DNA from: Methylibium sp.
Lineage (GTDB): Bacteria > Pseudomonadota > Gammaproteobacteria > Burkholderiales > Burkholderiaceae_C
NCBI GenBank assembly: GCA_013824165.1
Contig: PNNH01000030.1
Location: 1-62,719 of the forward strand
Direction: 5' to 3'
DNA length: 62,719 bases
A model generated the notes under the pieces. It searched no databases, had not been told where the DNA came from, and saw only the letters and a program-made list of their open reading frames with translations. Position numbers and translations under genes: made by a program. Shown one piece after another: positions 19,079 through 28,001 of the stretch. Every line of letters starts with the position of its first letter. Position 1 is the first letter of the stretch.

Positions 19079-20770
19079 TCAGGCCTGCTGGCGCAGACCG
19101 GTCCAGACCCGCCCGCCCAGCTGCATCAGCAGCAGGCCGGCCGCGGCCGCCACCGCGCAGCACAGTGCCTGCACCAGCACTTCCGCCTGCGCTGGCGCGA
19201 AGCGGCGCAGATAGATCGCCAGCAGCCCCAGCGCCAGCCAGCGGCACAAGCGCTGCTGGCCGGGCGACAGCGTTTGCAGCAGCGTGGCCGCATACAGGAA
19301 CAGCGCCGAGGCCACAAAGGCCAGCGTGAACAGGGTGTTGGCGATGCCCACCATGGCCCCGGCCGGATCGGCGTACAGCAGATAGGGCACGAAGCCCAGG
19401 CACAGCAGGCCCAGCGCCCGGGCCATGATGCGGGCCCGGCCCGCCGCATGCGCGTCGCACAGCCCGGTCGCCGGGCCGATCTTGGCCATCAGCGGCAGCA
19501 ACAGCAGGCCCAGCAGGCCGGCCCCCGCATCGATCAGCAGCGTCAGCGGATAGCCCAGCGCCTCCACCGCGATGCCCTGCCAGGTGGCGGCAAAGGCTAT
19601 CGCCAGATTCATCATCGCCATATAGGCGGTGAACTGCGTGCCGGCCACGCGCGGATTGGTCACGTCCATGAAGACCGCGGTGCGCGTGCCATACATCAGA
19701 CCCATGCCGACGTTGAAGGCGATGGTGGCGATCCACAGCTGCTCGATCAGCGCCGGCAGCGGCGCGCCGCCCGGCGCGCGCGGCATCTGGTAGCCGTGGC
19801 TATGCAGCACCCAGCCCATATAGAGCACCGGCAGGCTCATCAGCGCCGTGTAGAACGCCAGCATGCGGCGCTGGCCGAGACGGTCGGACAGCAGGCCGCC
19901 CACCACCATGCACACGCCGCTGGTGAGGCTGGAGAACAGCGTCAGCTGGGCCAGTGAACTGTCCTGCATGCCCAGCTCAACGGCCAGGCTGTTCTGCAGC
20001 GCCAGGCTCAACGACATCGCCCCCATCGGCAGCAGCGCGAAGAACACCGCCGCAAACGCGGCGCGTGAGCCCAGGAAGGACTGGAAGGCCTGCACGGCGA
20101 AGCCGCGCATCTCGGCCGTCATGGCCTGCAGGCGGCTGCGCCCGTGCAGCTGCACCAGCTGGCTGGCGATGGCCTCGCGCATCGGCAGCACCACCAACGT
20201 GGTGACCATCAGGATGGCCGCGGCCACCAGCACGAAGCTGCCCTGGAAGCCTGTGTAAGGCAGCAGGAACAGCACGCCGGCCCCACCGATCGCCTGCCCC
20301 AGCGAGGCGCCGGCGAACATCAGCCCGTTGGCCAAGCCGCGCTCGTCCTCGCCCAGGCTGTTGACGGCCAGCGCGTCGATGGCCACGTCCTGCATCGCGC
20401 CAAAGGTGTTGTGGATCAGCAGGATGCCGGTGAACAGCGCCAGCCCCTGCGGCAGCGGCACCCAGATCAGCAGCAGCAGCGTGGCCGCCAGCATCAGCTG
20501 CGTGCCCATGATCCAGGCCCGGCGGTGGCCGAAGCGCTGCGAGCGGAATACGTCGACCATCGGCCCGAAGGCCCACTTGAAGGCCCAGGGCAGGTAGAAC
20601 GAGGCCACGAAGGCGCCGATCTCGGCCGGCCCCACGCCCATGCGGCGCAGCTGCGAGGCCACCGCGGTGGCTGCAAAACCCAGCGGGATGCCCTCGGTGA
20701 TGTAGAGCATGAAGAAGGCCGTCAGGCGCCCCTTGCGGGACGCGAGCAGGTTGGGCAAGCGGAGCATCAA
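19079..20770 (-). CDS. AmpG-like MFS permease
   Basis: A 563-residue major-facilitator protein with 12 or more hydrophobic segments. The N-terminal half matches AmpG-type permeases: YITEGIPLGF in helix 1 and FYLPWAFKWAFGPMVD in the loop 2-3 region. AmpG carries muropeptides (GlcNAc-anhydroMurNAc peptides) into the cytoplasm for cell-wall recycling. It is longer than E. coli AmpG (491), with extra hydrophobic helices at the C terminus. It is the first gene of a two-gene unit with the P-type ATPase and is divergent from the SHP cytochrome operon. Other MFS substrates cannot be excluded. Confidence 0.82.
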   Translation of the reverse strand: MMLRLPNLLASRKGRLTAFFMLYITEGIPLGFAATAVASQLRRMGVGPAEIGAFVASFYLPWAFKWAFGPMVDVFRSQRFGHRRAWIMGTQLMLAATLLLLIWVPLPQGLALFTGILLIHNTFGAMQDVAIDALAVNSLGEDERGLANGLMFAGASLGQAIGGAGVLFLLPYTGFQGSFVLVAAAILMVTTLVVLPMREAIASQLVQLHGRSRLQAMTAEMRGFAVQAFQSFLGSRAAFAAVFFALLPMGAMSLSLALQNSLAVELGMQDSSLAQLTLFSSLTSGVCMVVGGLLSDRLGQRRMLAFYTALMSLPVLYMGWVLHSHGYQMPRAPGGAPLPALIEQLWIATIAFNVGMGLMYGTRTAVFMDVTNPRVAGTQFTAYMAMMNLAIAFAATWQGIAVEALGYPLTLLIDAGAGLLGLLLLPLMAKIGPATGLCDAHAAGRARIMARALGLLCLGFVPYLLYADPAGAMVGIANTLFTLAFVASALFLYAATLLQTLSPGQQRLCRWLALGLLAIYLRRFAPAQAEVLVQALCCAVAAAAGLLLMQLGGRVWTGLRQQA

Positions 20771-20856
20771 GGCCGTTCTCCGGAGGCAGCAGGGATGCGG
20801 CGATTATTGACCCGGCCCGTGATCGCGCGGACTCGCAAAGACCGACTCAGCATCGC

Positions 20857-20873
20857 CTTAAGAAAGCCCTAAG
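20857..20873 (+). promoter_or_regulatory. direct-repeat response-regulator box (CTTAAG-N5-CCTAAG)
   Basis: Two hexamers, CTTAAG and CCTAAG, separated by AAAGC, match the CTTAA-N6-CTTAA plan bound by PmrA/QseB-type response regulators. The box is 43 bases upstream of the shp-like start, in front of an operon that ends with an OmpR/QseB-type regulator, so autoregulation is plausible. Confidence 0.42.
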
Positions 20874-20916
20874 CGGGCGGCGGCACGATAAGTGCCATCA
20901 AGGAGTTGCCCCCATC

Positions 20917-21318
20917 ATGCGCCTCAAGACCTGGCCCCCTGTTTCTTTTGCCCTGCTGCTGGCTCTGGCCGCCGCCACCGCCCATGCCACCACACCTGCC
21001 GCTCAACTGGCGCGCTTCAGCGCCGAGGCCGGACGGGCCGGCGATGCGGCGCAGGGGCAGCGCCTGTTCACCACCCGCCAAGGCGGCGAATGGAGCTGCG
21101 CCTCCTGCCACCATGCCCAGCCCATCAAGCCGGGCCGCCATGCCGCCACCGGCAAGACGATTGACACCTTGGCGCCGGCCTTCAATCCGGCCAGCTTCAC
21201 CGACGAAGCGCGGGTCAACAAATGGTTCCGCCGGAACTGCAAAGAGGTGCTCTCGCGCGAGTGCAGCGCAGCCGAGAAGGCCGACATCACCGCCTGGCTG
21301 ATCACGCTCAAGCCCTGA
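20917..21318 (+). CDS. SHP-type monoheme cytochrome c (DUF1924)
   Basis: A 133-residue periplasmic cytochrome: signal peptide about 1-25 (ending AHA), one heme-binding CASCH site near residues 67-71, and the C-terminal RRNCKEV...REC segment typical of DUF1924/Sphaeroides heme protein. In characterised SHP an asparagine is the second axial ligand and leaves in the reduced state to allow oxygen or NO binding; the Asn of RRNC is the candidate here, close to two cysteines. The next genes are a diheme cytochrome c and a cytochrome b561, reproducing the known SHP/DHC/cyt b cluster. The gene symbol shp is used for homologues, but I leave it blank. Confidence 0.9.
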   Translation: MRLKTWPPVSFALLLALAAATAHATTPAAQLARFSAEAGRAGDAAQGQRLFTTRQGGEWSCASCHHAQPIKPGRHAATGKTIDTLAPAFNPASFTDEARVNKWFRRNCKEVLSRECSAAEKADITAWLITLKP

Positions 21319-21329
21319 GGAGCGCTGGA

Positions 21330-21806
21330 ATGAAACACTGGACTTATGCCCCGCTCGTCTTGCTGACCCTGGTGTTCAGTGCCCCAGTCCTGGCAGACAG
21401 TGATCGCCAGCGCTTGAAGGCACCGGACCTGCCGCTGTACCGTCAGGAATGCGCCAGCTGCCACACCGCCTACCCGCCCGGCATGCTGCCGGCCGCCTCG
21501 TGGCGGCGCGTGATGGGCAGCCTGGACAAGCATTACGGCAGCGATGCCGCCGTGGACGCCGCCACGCTGGACAGCCTGAACCGCTATCTGCTGGCCCATG
21601 CCGCGAGCAGCGGCAGCAAGTACGGGCGCGAACAGCCGCCTGAAGACCGCATCACCCGCGCCGCCTGGTTCAAGCGCGAGCACGACGAGGTGCGCGCCGA
21701 TGTCTGGAAGCGCGCCTCCATCAAGAGCGCCGCCAACTGCGCGGCCTGCCACCCCGGCGCCGACAAAGGAGATTTCAATGAGCACGCTGTCCGCATCCCC
21801 CGCTGA
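21330..21806 (+). CDS. diheme cytochrome c (DHC)
   Basis: A 158-residue periplasmic protein with a signal peptide (about 1-22, ending LAD) and two heme c sites, CASCH near 41-45 and CAACH near 143-147. This spacing and the ASWRRVMGSLDKHYG segment fit the DHC partner of SHP, which passes electrons from the membrane cytochrome b to SHP. The ATG at 21330 follows GAGGAG and the shp stop by 11 bases. The gene overlaps the start of the cytochrome b gene by 29 bases, indicating tight co-expression. Confidence 0.9.
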   Translation: MKHWTYAPLVLLTLVFSAPVLADSDRQRLKAPDLPLYRQECASCHTAYPPGMLPAASWRRVMGSLDKHYGSDAAVDAATLDSLNRYLLAHAASSGSKYGREQPPEDRITRAAWFKREHDEVRADVWKRASIKSAANCAACHPGADKGDFNEHAVRIPR

Positions 21807-22509
21807 TTCCAGCGGCACCCCTGTCACGGCCTCGCGCCGCGTGGTGGACGCGCCCACGCGCATGGTCCACTGGCTGATGGCGCTGAGCTTCACAGGCGCC
21901 TACATCACGGCCGAGACCGAGCGCTGGCACCTGCTGCACATCACGCTGGGCTACACGCTGCTGGGCCTGATCGCCTGGCGCCTGGTGTGGGGTCTGCTGG
22001 GCCCGCGGCGCAGCCGCCTGGGCGCCCTCTTCAGCCGCCTCGGCCAGGCCCCGGCGCTGGCGCGCGCCTGGCTGAACGGTCAGGGCAATCTGCTGGCCAG
22101 CCAGCAGTGGCTCAACGCGCTGGCCATCGTGGCCATCCTGGTGCTGGGCCTGGTGGTGACGGTGAGCGGCTTCGGCCTTGAGCAGGACTGGCTGGGCGAT
22201 CTGCTGGAAGAGCTGCACGAAGGCTCGGGCGAGGCCATGCTGGCCGTGGTGCTGGCGCATCTGGGCCTGATCGCGCTGGCCGCCGTTCTCAAGCGCCAGA
22301 ACACCGTGCTGCCGATGATCACCGGCCGCATGCCCGGCCGCGGCCCGGACCTGGTGAAGCAGAGCATGGGCTGGCTGGCTGCGCTGATCCTGGCGGCCGT
22401 GGTCGGCTTCTGGATCTGGCAATGGCAGAGCGCGCCGACCGACACCGGCCCCCTGGACGGCCGGCCGGCGATCAGCCGCAACCAGAACCGCGGCCACGAC
22501 GACGACTGA
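21778..22509 (+). CDS. cytochrome b561 family protein
   Basis: A 243-residue inner-membrane protein with four main hydrophobic helices plus a C-terminal one (about 200-220). Histidines in RMVHWLM, HLLHITLG, EELHEG and VLAHLGL are placed to ligate two b hemes, as in bacterial cytochrome b561. It is expected to draw electrons from the quinone pool and hand them to the diheme cytochrome c and SHP. AAAGGAG lies 7 bases before the ATG, inside the dhc reading frame, and the overlap of 29 bases supports coupled translation. The C terminus is hydrophilic. Confidence 0.9.
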   Translation: MSTLSASPADSSGTPVTASRRVVDAPTRMVHWLMALSFTGAYITAETERWHLLHITLGYTLLGLIAWRLVWGLLGPRRSRLGALFSRLGQAPALARAWLNGQGNLLASQQWLNALAIVAILVLGLVVTVSGFGLEQDWLGDLLEELHEGSGEAMLAVVLAHLGLIALAAVLKRQNTVLPMITGRMPGRGPDLVKQSMGWLAALILAAVVGFWIWQWQSAPTDTGPLDGRPAISRNQNRGHDDD

Positions 22510-22531
22510 CGACAGCGCCACAATCAACATC

Positions 22532-23212
22532 ATGCGAGTGTTGCTGGTCGAAGACGATGCGCTGCTGGGCGACGGCCTGCGGGCCGGGCTGCGTCAGCTG
22601 GGCTTCCAGGTGGACTGGGTACGCGACGGCCTTGCGGCCGAGCGCGAGCTGCGCGCCGAGCCCTATGCGGCCGCGGTGCTGGACCTGGGCCTGCCCGGCA
22701 AGGACGGTCTGGAAGTGCTGGCCGGCCTGCGCGCTGGCGGCCTGACCTTGCCGGTGCTGGTGCTGACCGCGCGCGACGCCATCCCCGACCGCATCCGCGG
22801 CCTGGACCTGGGCGCCGACGACTATGTGGCCAAGCCCATCGACCTGCATGAGCTGGGCGCGCGGCTGCGCGCGCTGGTGCGTCGCGCCCATGGCCAGACG
22901 CAAGAGCGCCTGAGCGCCCAGGGCGTGCTGCTGGACCCGGCCGCGCGCAGCGTCAGCCGTGACGGCGCCCCGGTGATGCTGTCGACCCGCGAGTTCGATC
23001 TGCTGCAGCTTCTGATGCTCCAACCCGGCCGCGTGCTGTCGCGCGAGCAGCTGGAACAGCAGCTCTACGCCTGGGGCCAGGAGGTCGAGAGCAATGCCAT
23101 CGAGGTGCATGTGCATCACCTGCGCAAGAAGCTCGGGGCCGAGCTGATCCAGACCATGCGCGGCGTCGGCTATGTGCTGATGAAGGACGTCCCGTCCGGA
23201 GCGCCGCGATGA
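22532..23212 (+). CDS. OmpR/QseB-family response regulator
   Basis: A 226-residue two-component regulator. The receiver domain (1-118) has the acidic pair E8-D9-D, the phospho-acceptor D51 and a KPID lysine loop; the C-terminal winged helix (about 130-220) ends in the family's RGVGYVL motif. It starts 22 bases after the cytochrome b gene and overlaps the kinase start by four bases (ATGA). Two-component genes commonly adjoin SHP operons, so it probably controls the cytochromes; a matching direct-repeat box lies upstream of the first gene. Confidence 0.93.
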   Translation: MRVLLVEDDALLGDGLRAGLRQLGFQVDWVRDGLAAERELRAEPYAAAVLDLGLPGKDGLEVLAGLRAGGLTLPVLVLTARDAIPDRIRGLDLGADDYVAKPIDLHELGARLRALVRRAHGQTQERLSAQGVLLDPAARSVSRDGAPVMLSTREFDLLQLLMLQPGRVLSREQLEQQLYAWGQEVESNAIEVHVHHLRKKLGAELIQTMRGVGYVLMKDVPSGAPR

Positions 23213-24612
23213 GGATGACGCTGCGGCTGCGCTCGCTGCAAGGCCGGCTGCTGGCCCTGGTGCTGAGCCTGGTGCTGGGCCTGTGGCTGATCAGCGCCGC
23301 GGTAGTCTGGCGCGATGCGCGCCAGGAACTCGACGAGCTGCTGGACGCCCACCTGGCACAGGCCGCGGCCCTGCTGGTGGCCCAGCAGGTGCATGAGCTG
23401 GAGGACGACGACGACCGCGGCATTGACGCGCCCAGCCTGCACCGCTATGCGCCCAAGGTGGCCTTCCAGGTCTTCCATGAAGGCCGGCTGGTGCTGCGCT
23501 CGGCGCAGGCGCCGCTGACGCCGATGGTGGCTGATGACACCGTCGCGCCCGACCGGCACGGTCGACAGCGCAGCCGCGAGGGCTTCAGCGATGTCAAGCT
23601 GGACGGCCAGGCCTGGCGCGTCTTCAGCACCCGCGGCGCCGAGCGCGATGTGCAGGTGCATGTGGGCGAGCAGATCGACTCGCGCGCGGCCATCCTGCGC
23701 GCGGTGCTGCGCGGCGCACTGTGGCCGCTACTGCTGGCGCTGCCGCTGCTGGCACTGGCGCTGTGGTGGGCGGTGCGGCGCGGCACCCGGCCGCTGCGCG
23801 AGCTGGGCCAGCGCCTGGCCGAGCGCCAGCCGCAGGATCTGCAGCCGGTGCAGCTGGGCGCCGACACGCCCAGCGAGATGGCACCGCTGCTGGAGGCGCT
23901 GAACCGCCTGTTCGAGCGCATCGCCGAGCTGCTGGCCGCGGAGCGCCGCTTCACCGCCGATGCCGCGCACGAGCTGCGCACGCCGATCGCCGCCATCCGT
24001 ACCCAGGCCCAGGTGGCGCTGGGCGAAAGCGACGACGCGCTGCGCCGCCATGCGCTGCAGGCCACGCTGCAAGGCTGCGACCGCGCCGCGCGCCTGGTGG
24101 ACCAGCTACTGACGCTGGCCCGTCTGGAAGCTGGCGCCCAGCCAGCCAGCACGCCGGTGGAGCTGCGCGCGCTGGCCCAGCGCGTGCTGGCCGAGCTGGC
24201 ACCGGCAGCGCTGGCGCGCGGGCAAGAGCTGACCCTGGAGGCCTCCGAGCCCTGCCCGGTGAACGGCAACGAGACCCTGCTGGCGGTGCTGCTGCGAAAT
24301 CTGGCCGACAACGCGCTGCGCTACAGCCCGCCCGGCGCCCAGGTGCAGGTGCGCCTGGCCGCGCTGGACGGCCGGGTCCGGTTGACGGTGGCCGACAGCG
24401 GCCCGGGCCTGGCCGAGGCGGATCTGGCGCGCCTGGGCGAGCGCTTCTTCCGCGTGCTCGACGCCGGCCACAGCGCAAGCCAAAGCGGCAGCGGCCTGGG
24501 CTGGTCCATCGTGCGGCGCATTGCGGCCGCGCACGGCGCCCCCGTGCATGTCGCGCGCAGCGCAGCCCTCGGCGGCCTGGAAGTTGTGGTGGAATTCGCG
24601 CAGGCTGGCTGA
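23209..24612 (+). CDS. sensor histidine kinase
   Basis: A 467-residue inner-membrane kinase of the QseC/PmrB class. It has a first membrane helix at about 13-35, a periplasmic sensor segment of about 130 residues rich in acidic residues (HELEDDDD), a second membrane helix at about 168-185, HAMP, a HisKA domain with phospho-acceptor H254 (AAHELRTPIAAI), and a HATPase domain with NLADNALRY, DSGPGL and GSGLGWSIV boxes. Its ATG overlaps the regulator stop. The signal is unknown; given the operon, it may be a redox-active ligand, oxygen or NO. Confidence 0.93.
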   Translation: MRMTLRLRSLQGRLLALVLSLVLGLWLISAAVVWRDARQELDELLDAHLAQAAALLVAQQVHELEDDDDRGIDAPSLHRYAPKVAFQVFHEGRLVLRSAQAPLTPMVADDTVAPDRHGRQRSREGFSDVKLDGQAWRVFSTRGAERDVQVHVGEQIDSRAAILRAVLRGALWPLLLALPLLALALWWAVRRGTRPLRELGQRLAERQPQDLQPVQLGADTPSEMAPLLEALNRLFERIAELLAAERRFTADAAHELRTPIAAIRTQAQVALGESDDALRRHALQATLQGCDRAARLVDQLLTLARLEAGAQPASTPVELRALAQRVLAELAPAALARGQELTLEASEPCPVNGNETLLAVLLRNLADNALRYSPPGAQVQVRLAALDGRVRLTVADSGPGLAEADLARLGERFFRVLDAGHSASQSGSGLGWSIVRRIAAAHGAPVHVARSAALGGLEVVVEFAQAG

Positions 24613-24675
24613 AGAGCACAGCGTCCGGCTTCGGCATCAGCCGACCGCGCGCCCGGCCGCAAACACAACCTCCAC

Positions 24676-25452
24676 ATGAGCATCAACCGGCGACGTCTGG
24701 GCTTGGGGATCAGTGGGCTGGCCCTGCTGGGCGGAGCCCAGCGCGCTGCGGCCCAGGGCGATCAGGTGCTGCGCGTGGTGACCGGCGATCTGCCCCCCTT
24801 CGCCGTCGAAGCCGGCGCCGAGCGCCGCGGCGTACTGGTGGAGCTGACCGAGGCCGTGCTGCGCCACGCCGGCATGGCCGCCAAGGTGGAGTTCTTCCCC
24901 TGGGCGCGCGCCATGCACCTGACGCAGCAGCAGCCGCGCGTGGCCATCCTGCCGCTGACCCGCACGCCCGAGCGCGAGGCGCAATTCCAGTGGCTGCTCA
25001 AGCTCTATGTGCAGCATTTCGTCTTCATCAGCCGCAGCGACGACGCCCCGGTCACGCATCTGGCGCGGGCCCGCCGGCTGAGGGTTGGCGTGCTGCGCGG
25101 CTCGCCCAATCTGGCGCAACTGCAGAGGCACGACTTCTCGGAGGCACGCATCGTGCAGGCCTCCAGCGTCGAGGACATGCTCAAGATGCTGGAGCGCAGC
25201 CACGTGAACGTCATCTTTGGCAGCGAGCAGGTCTGCCTGGACAAGGCGCGCACCACCGGCCGCGATCTGGCAGCGCTGCATGTGGGCCTGCGGCTCGAGT
25301 CCGGCGATGTGTGGCTGGCAGGCGCCAGCGGCTTCAGCGACGCCGACCGGCTGCGGCTGGAGGACAGCCACCGCGCCCTGCTGCGCGACGGCAGCATCGA
25401 GCGCCTGTTCCGCAGCTACGGCATCCGGCCCAAGCCGGAAGAGCTGCGCTGA
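24676..25452 (+). CDS. periplasmic solute-binding protein, family 3
   Basis: A 258-residue secreted protein: N-terminal RRRLGLG plus hydrophobic stretch (cleavage near AAA-Q28, possibly Tat), then the SBP_bac_3 fold (VLRVVTGDLPPFAVE start, GVLVELTEAVL, RRLRVGVLRGSP). These bind amino acids or related polar ligands, but many orphan members without permease genes, as here, act in signalling or respiration-linked uptake. It starts 63 bases after the kinase, so it could belong to that transcript. It ends convergently with the AlkD-like gene, overlapping by 37 bases. Confidence 0.85.
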   Translation: MSINRRRLGLGISGLALLGGAQRAAAQGDQVLRVVTGDLPPFAVEAGAERRGVLVELTEAVLRHAGMAAKVEFFPWARAMHLTQQQPRVAILPLTRTPEREAQFQWLLKLYVQHFVFISRSDDAPVTHLARARRLRVGVLRGSPNLAQLQRHDFSEARIVQASSVEDMLKMLERSHVNVIFGSEQVCLDKARTTGRDLAALHVGLRLESGDVWLAGASGFSDADRLRLEDSHRALLRDGSIERLFRSYGIRPKPEELR

Positions 25453-26123
25453 GTCAGCTCGCGTCGCACATCGCCAGCAATCCAGCGCGCCGCGCCCGGG
25501 CCTTGCACAGCCAGTCGTTCGGCGCAGGCCAGCGCCAGCAAGCGCAGCGCTGGCGCGCGCTTGCCGATCTGGCGCAAGGCCCAGCTCACAGCTTTCTTGA
25601 CGAAATTGCGTTCGTCGTCGACCGCCGCCGCCTCGATCAGCGGCAGCAAGGCGGCAAAGTCCTGATCCGGCCGCGCCTTGTCGTGCACTGCAAGCACGGC
25701 GATCAACGAAAAAGCCGCGCGCCGAGTGAACTCGTGTCGGCTGCGAGCCCACACCGGCAAACGTCCCCAGGCCAGCGGTGATTTGCGCAACGCGTTCAGG
25801 CAACACTGGTCGCAGACATCCCACGCCGCCATGCCGCGCACCCAGTGGTTCATCTGTGACACCGTCAGCGCCGCGGGATCGGCCAGCAGGCCGGCCAGGA
25901 TCTGCGCATCGGGAATGCCGCTGTCCCACAGCGCCAGCGCCAGTTCGTGATCACGCCCAAGTTCGCGGCCCAAGGCCCTCAGCTGAGGCACGGACAGGCC
26001 CAGACGACCCTCGCCCACCAGACCGAAGCGTGCCAGGCCGGCCAGCTGTTCGGGCCGGGCCAAGGCATGCAGGCGCTGCAGCGCCTGCGCCAGGCGCGCT
26101 TCGAGCATGGCCTCCTTCTTCAT
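25416..26123 (-). CDS. AlkD-like DNA alkylation repair protein
   Basis: A 235-residue HEAT-repeat-type protein of the AlkD family: ELALALWDSGIPDAQILAGLL and WVRGMAAWDVCDQCC segments, ending in an ARWIAGDVRREL tail, as in proteins that recognise alkylated bases by helical repeats. AlkD-type glycosylases remove 3- and 7-methylpurines, although many members of the broader family lack shown activity. I use the ATG at 26123 (MKKEAM); an alternative ATG is at 26135. A long open frame continues upstream but has no family signal and overlaps real genes on the other strand. Confidence 0.85.
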   Translation of the reverse strand: MKKEAMLEARLAQALQRLHALARPEQLAGLARFGLVGEGRLGLSVPQLRALGRELGRDHELALALWDSGIPDAQILAGLLADPAALTVSQMNHWVRGMAAWDVCDQCCLNALRKSPLAWGRLPVWARSRHEFTRRAAFSLIAVLAVHDKARPDQDFAALLPLIEAAAVDDERNFVKKAVSWALRQIGKRAPALRLLALACAERLAVQGPGAARWIAGDVRRELTQRSSSGLGRMP

Positions 26124-26270
26124 GCCGGCCAGCATACGCGCAGCCGCGACACCGGGCCGGCCTGGGCGATGCCTAGCGCATTCCCCGTCTAGGCGCGGCC
26201 TTGTGCTTGGGTTCAGAATCGCGCCTTTGCAACGCATCCAGTGCTGCCTCATGAGGGCGGCCCGCCCGAC

Positions 26271-27833
26271 ATGAAGCTCTTCTCCCTGACTGCCCTCGCC
26301 CTGGCTCTGGCCCTGACTACCCCGCTGACCCATGCCGCGGCACCCGCCAGCAGCGCCGCCGTCGCCTGGTTGCCGGCTGCTGCCGATGCCGACATCGAGC
26401 GTGCCTTTGCGCAAGCCCGCGCCGAGAAGAAACCGGTGCTGCTGTACTGGGGCGCCAAGTGGTGCCCGCCCTGCAACCAGCTGAAGGCCACGCTGTTCAA
26501 CCGCCAGGACTTCATCGAGCTGACCCAGGCGGTGGTGGCGGTGCATGTGGACGGCGACAACCCCGGTGCGCAGAAGCTGGGCACGCGCTTCAAGGTGCGC
26601 GGCTATCCGACCGTGATCCTGTTCAAGGCCGACGGCAGCGAAATCACCCGCCTGCCCGGCGAAGCCGACGCACCGCAGGTGATCCGCGTGCTGCAACTGG
26701 GCCTGTCCGGCGGTCGCTCGGCCAAGGCCGTGCTGGCCGACGCCAAGGCCGGCAAGACGCTCAGCGCCAACGAGTGGCGCATGCTGGGCTTCTACAGCTG
26801 GGAAGGCGATGAACAGCAGCTGGTGCCGGCCAATGAGCGCCCCGGACTGCTGGCCCAGCTGGCCGTGGCCAGCAAGGGCGTCGATGAAGAGACCACCACC
26901 CGCCTGTGGCTCAAGGCCCTGGCCGCCAGCGACGAGGGCAAGGGCGTCAAGCCTGACGCCGCGCTGCAGGCTCTGACCCGCAAGGTGCTGGCCGAGCCGG
27001 CGCTGGCGCGTACCCATATGGACGTGCTCACCAACGGCGCGAACGACATCGTCAAGGTGCTGAGCGCCGCCGGCAGCCCGGAGCGGGCCTCGCTGCTGCA
27101 GGCATTCGAGGGCGCGCTCAAGCGCCTGGAGGTCGACATGACGCTGTCGCGCGCCGACCGCCTGGGCGCACTGCTGGCGCGCGTGCAGCTGGGCCGCGTC
27201 GAGCAGCCCAAGGACGCGCTCAGCCCAACGCTGAGCCCGGCGCTGCTGAAGGAAGTGAGCGAGCATGTGGCACGCGCCGACCGCGAGATCCGCGACGGCT
27301 ACGAGCGCCAGGCCGTCATCACCTCGGCCGCCTATGTGCTGGGCCAGGCGGGGCTGTGGAAAGAGTCGGACGAGCTGCTCAAGAGCAACCTGGCCAAGAG
27401 CCACTCGCCCTACTACCTGATGAGCCAGCTGGGCGGCAACGCCCGCAAGCAGGGCCGCAAGGACGAGGCGCTGCGCTGGTACGAGGAGGCCTTCAACAAG
27501 AGCGAAGGCCCGGCCACGCGACTGCAATGGGGCTCGGGCTACTTCAACGCGCTGGTCGATCTGGCCCCGCAGGACCAGGCCCGCATCGAGAAGACCGCGG
27601 CCCAGCTGTTCAGCGAAGCTTCCAAGGACAAGGGCGCCTTCTACGAGCGCAGCGCGCGCTCGCTGCAGCGCGTCGGCACCAAGCTGGCCGACTGGAACAA
27701 GGACGGCCAGCATGAGGCCGTGTTGGCGCGCCTGAAGACCCAGCTGAACGGCATCTGCGCCAAGGTCGAGACCGCCGACCAGCAGCGCGCCACCTGCGAA
27801 GGTCTGATCAAGGCGCCGGCGAAGAAGTCCTGA
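26271..27833 (+). CDS. secreted thioredoxin-family protein with helical repeat region
   Basis: A 520-residue protein: signal peptide about 1-21 (ending THA), thioredoxin domain about 35-150 with active site W64-C-P-P-C68 and a cis-Pro loop (RGYPTVI), followed by a roughly 350-residue Ala/Leu-rich helical region that looks TPR-like near residues 380-430. It is likely a periplasmic thiol-disulfide reductase with a scaffold domain. Length far exceeds plain thioredoxins (about 105), so the C-terminal part is a large addition. Start chosen at ATG 26271, where the signal peptide begins. It is followed by the S9 peptidase gene after a hairpin-containing gap. Confidence 0.82.
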   Translation: MKLFSLTALALALALTTPLTHAAAPASSAAVAWLPAAADADIERAFAQARAEKKPVLLYWGAKWCPPCNQLKATLFNRQDFIELTQAVVAVHVDGDNPGAQKLGTRFKVRGYPTVILFKADGSEITRLPGEADAPQVIRVLQLGLSGGRSAKAVLADAKAGKTLSANEWRMLGFYSWEGDEQQLVPANERPGLLAQLAVASKGVDEETTTRLWLKALAASDEGKGVKPDAALQALTRKVLAEPALARTHMDVLTNGANDIVKVLSAAGSPERASLLQAFEGALKRLEVDMTLSRADRLGALLARVQLGRVEQPKDALSPTLSPALLKEVSEHVARADREIRDGYERQAVITSAAYVLGQAGLWKESDELLKSNLAKSHSPYYLMSQLGGNARKQGRKDEALRWYEEAFNKSEGPATRLQWGSGYFNALVDLAPQDQARIEKTAAQLFSEASKDKGAFYERSARSLQRVGTKLADWNKDGQHEAVLARLKTQLNGICAKVETADQQRATCEGLIKAPAKKS

Positions 27834-27894
27834 GGCAGCCCAGCCCCCCATCGGGGCGGGCACCCGCCGGATGCCGCCATCCATGCGCCAAATG

Positions 27895-27920
27895 CTGCAG
27901 CCCGTCTCATCGGGCTGCAG
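27895..27920. terminator. strong hairpin between thioredoxin-like and peptidase genes
   Basis: CTGCAGCCCG and CGGGCTGCAG separated by 6 bases give a perfect 10-bp stem in the 168-base gap, 60 bases after the upstream stop. No U-run follows, so it may terminate inefficiently or protect transcript ends. Confidence 0.4.
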
Positions 27921-28001
27921 GCCGGCAGACCCGGCGCTGAGAATGCAAGCCACGCCACCCCCCGTGGCAGCCCCTATGTGTTTACCCCCAGGAGGTATTG
28001 G

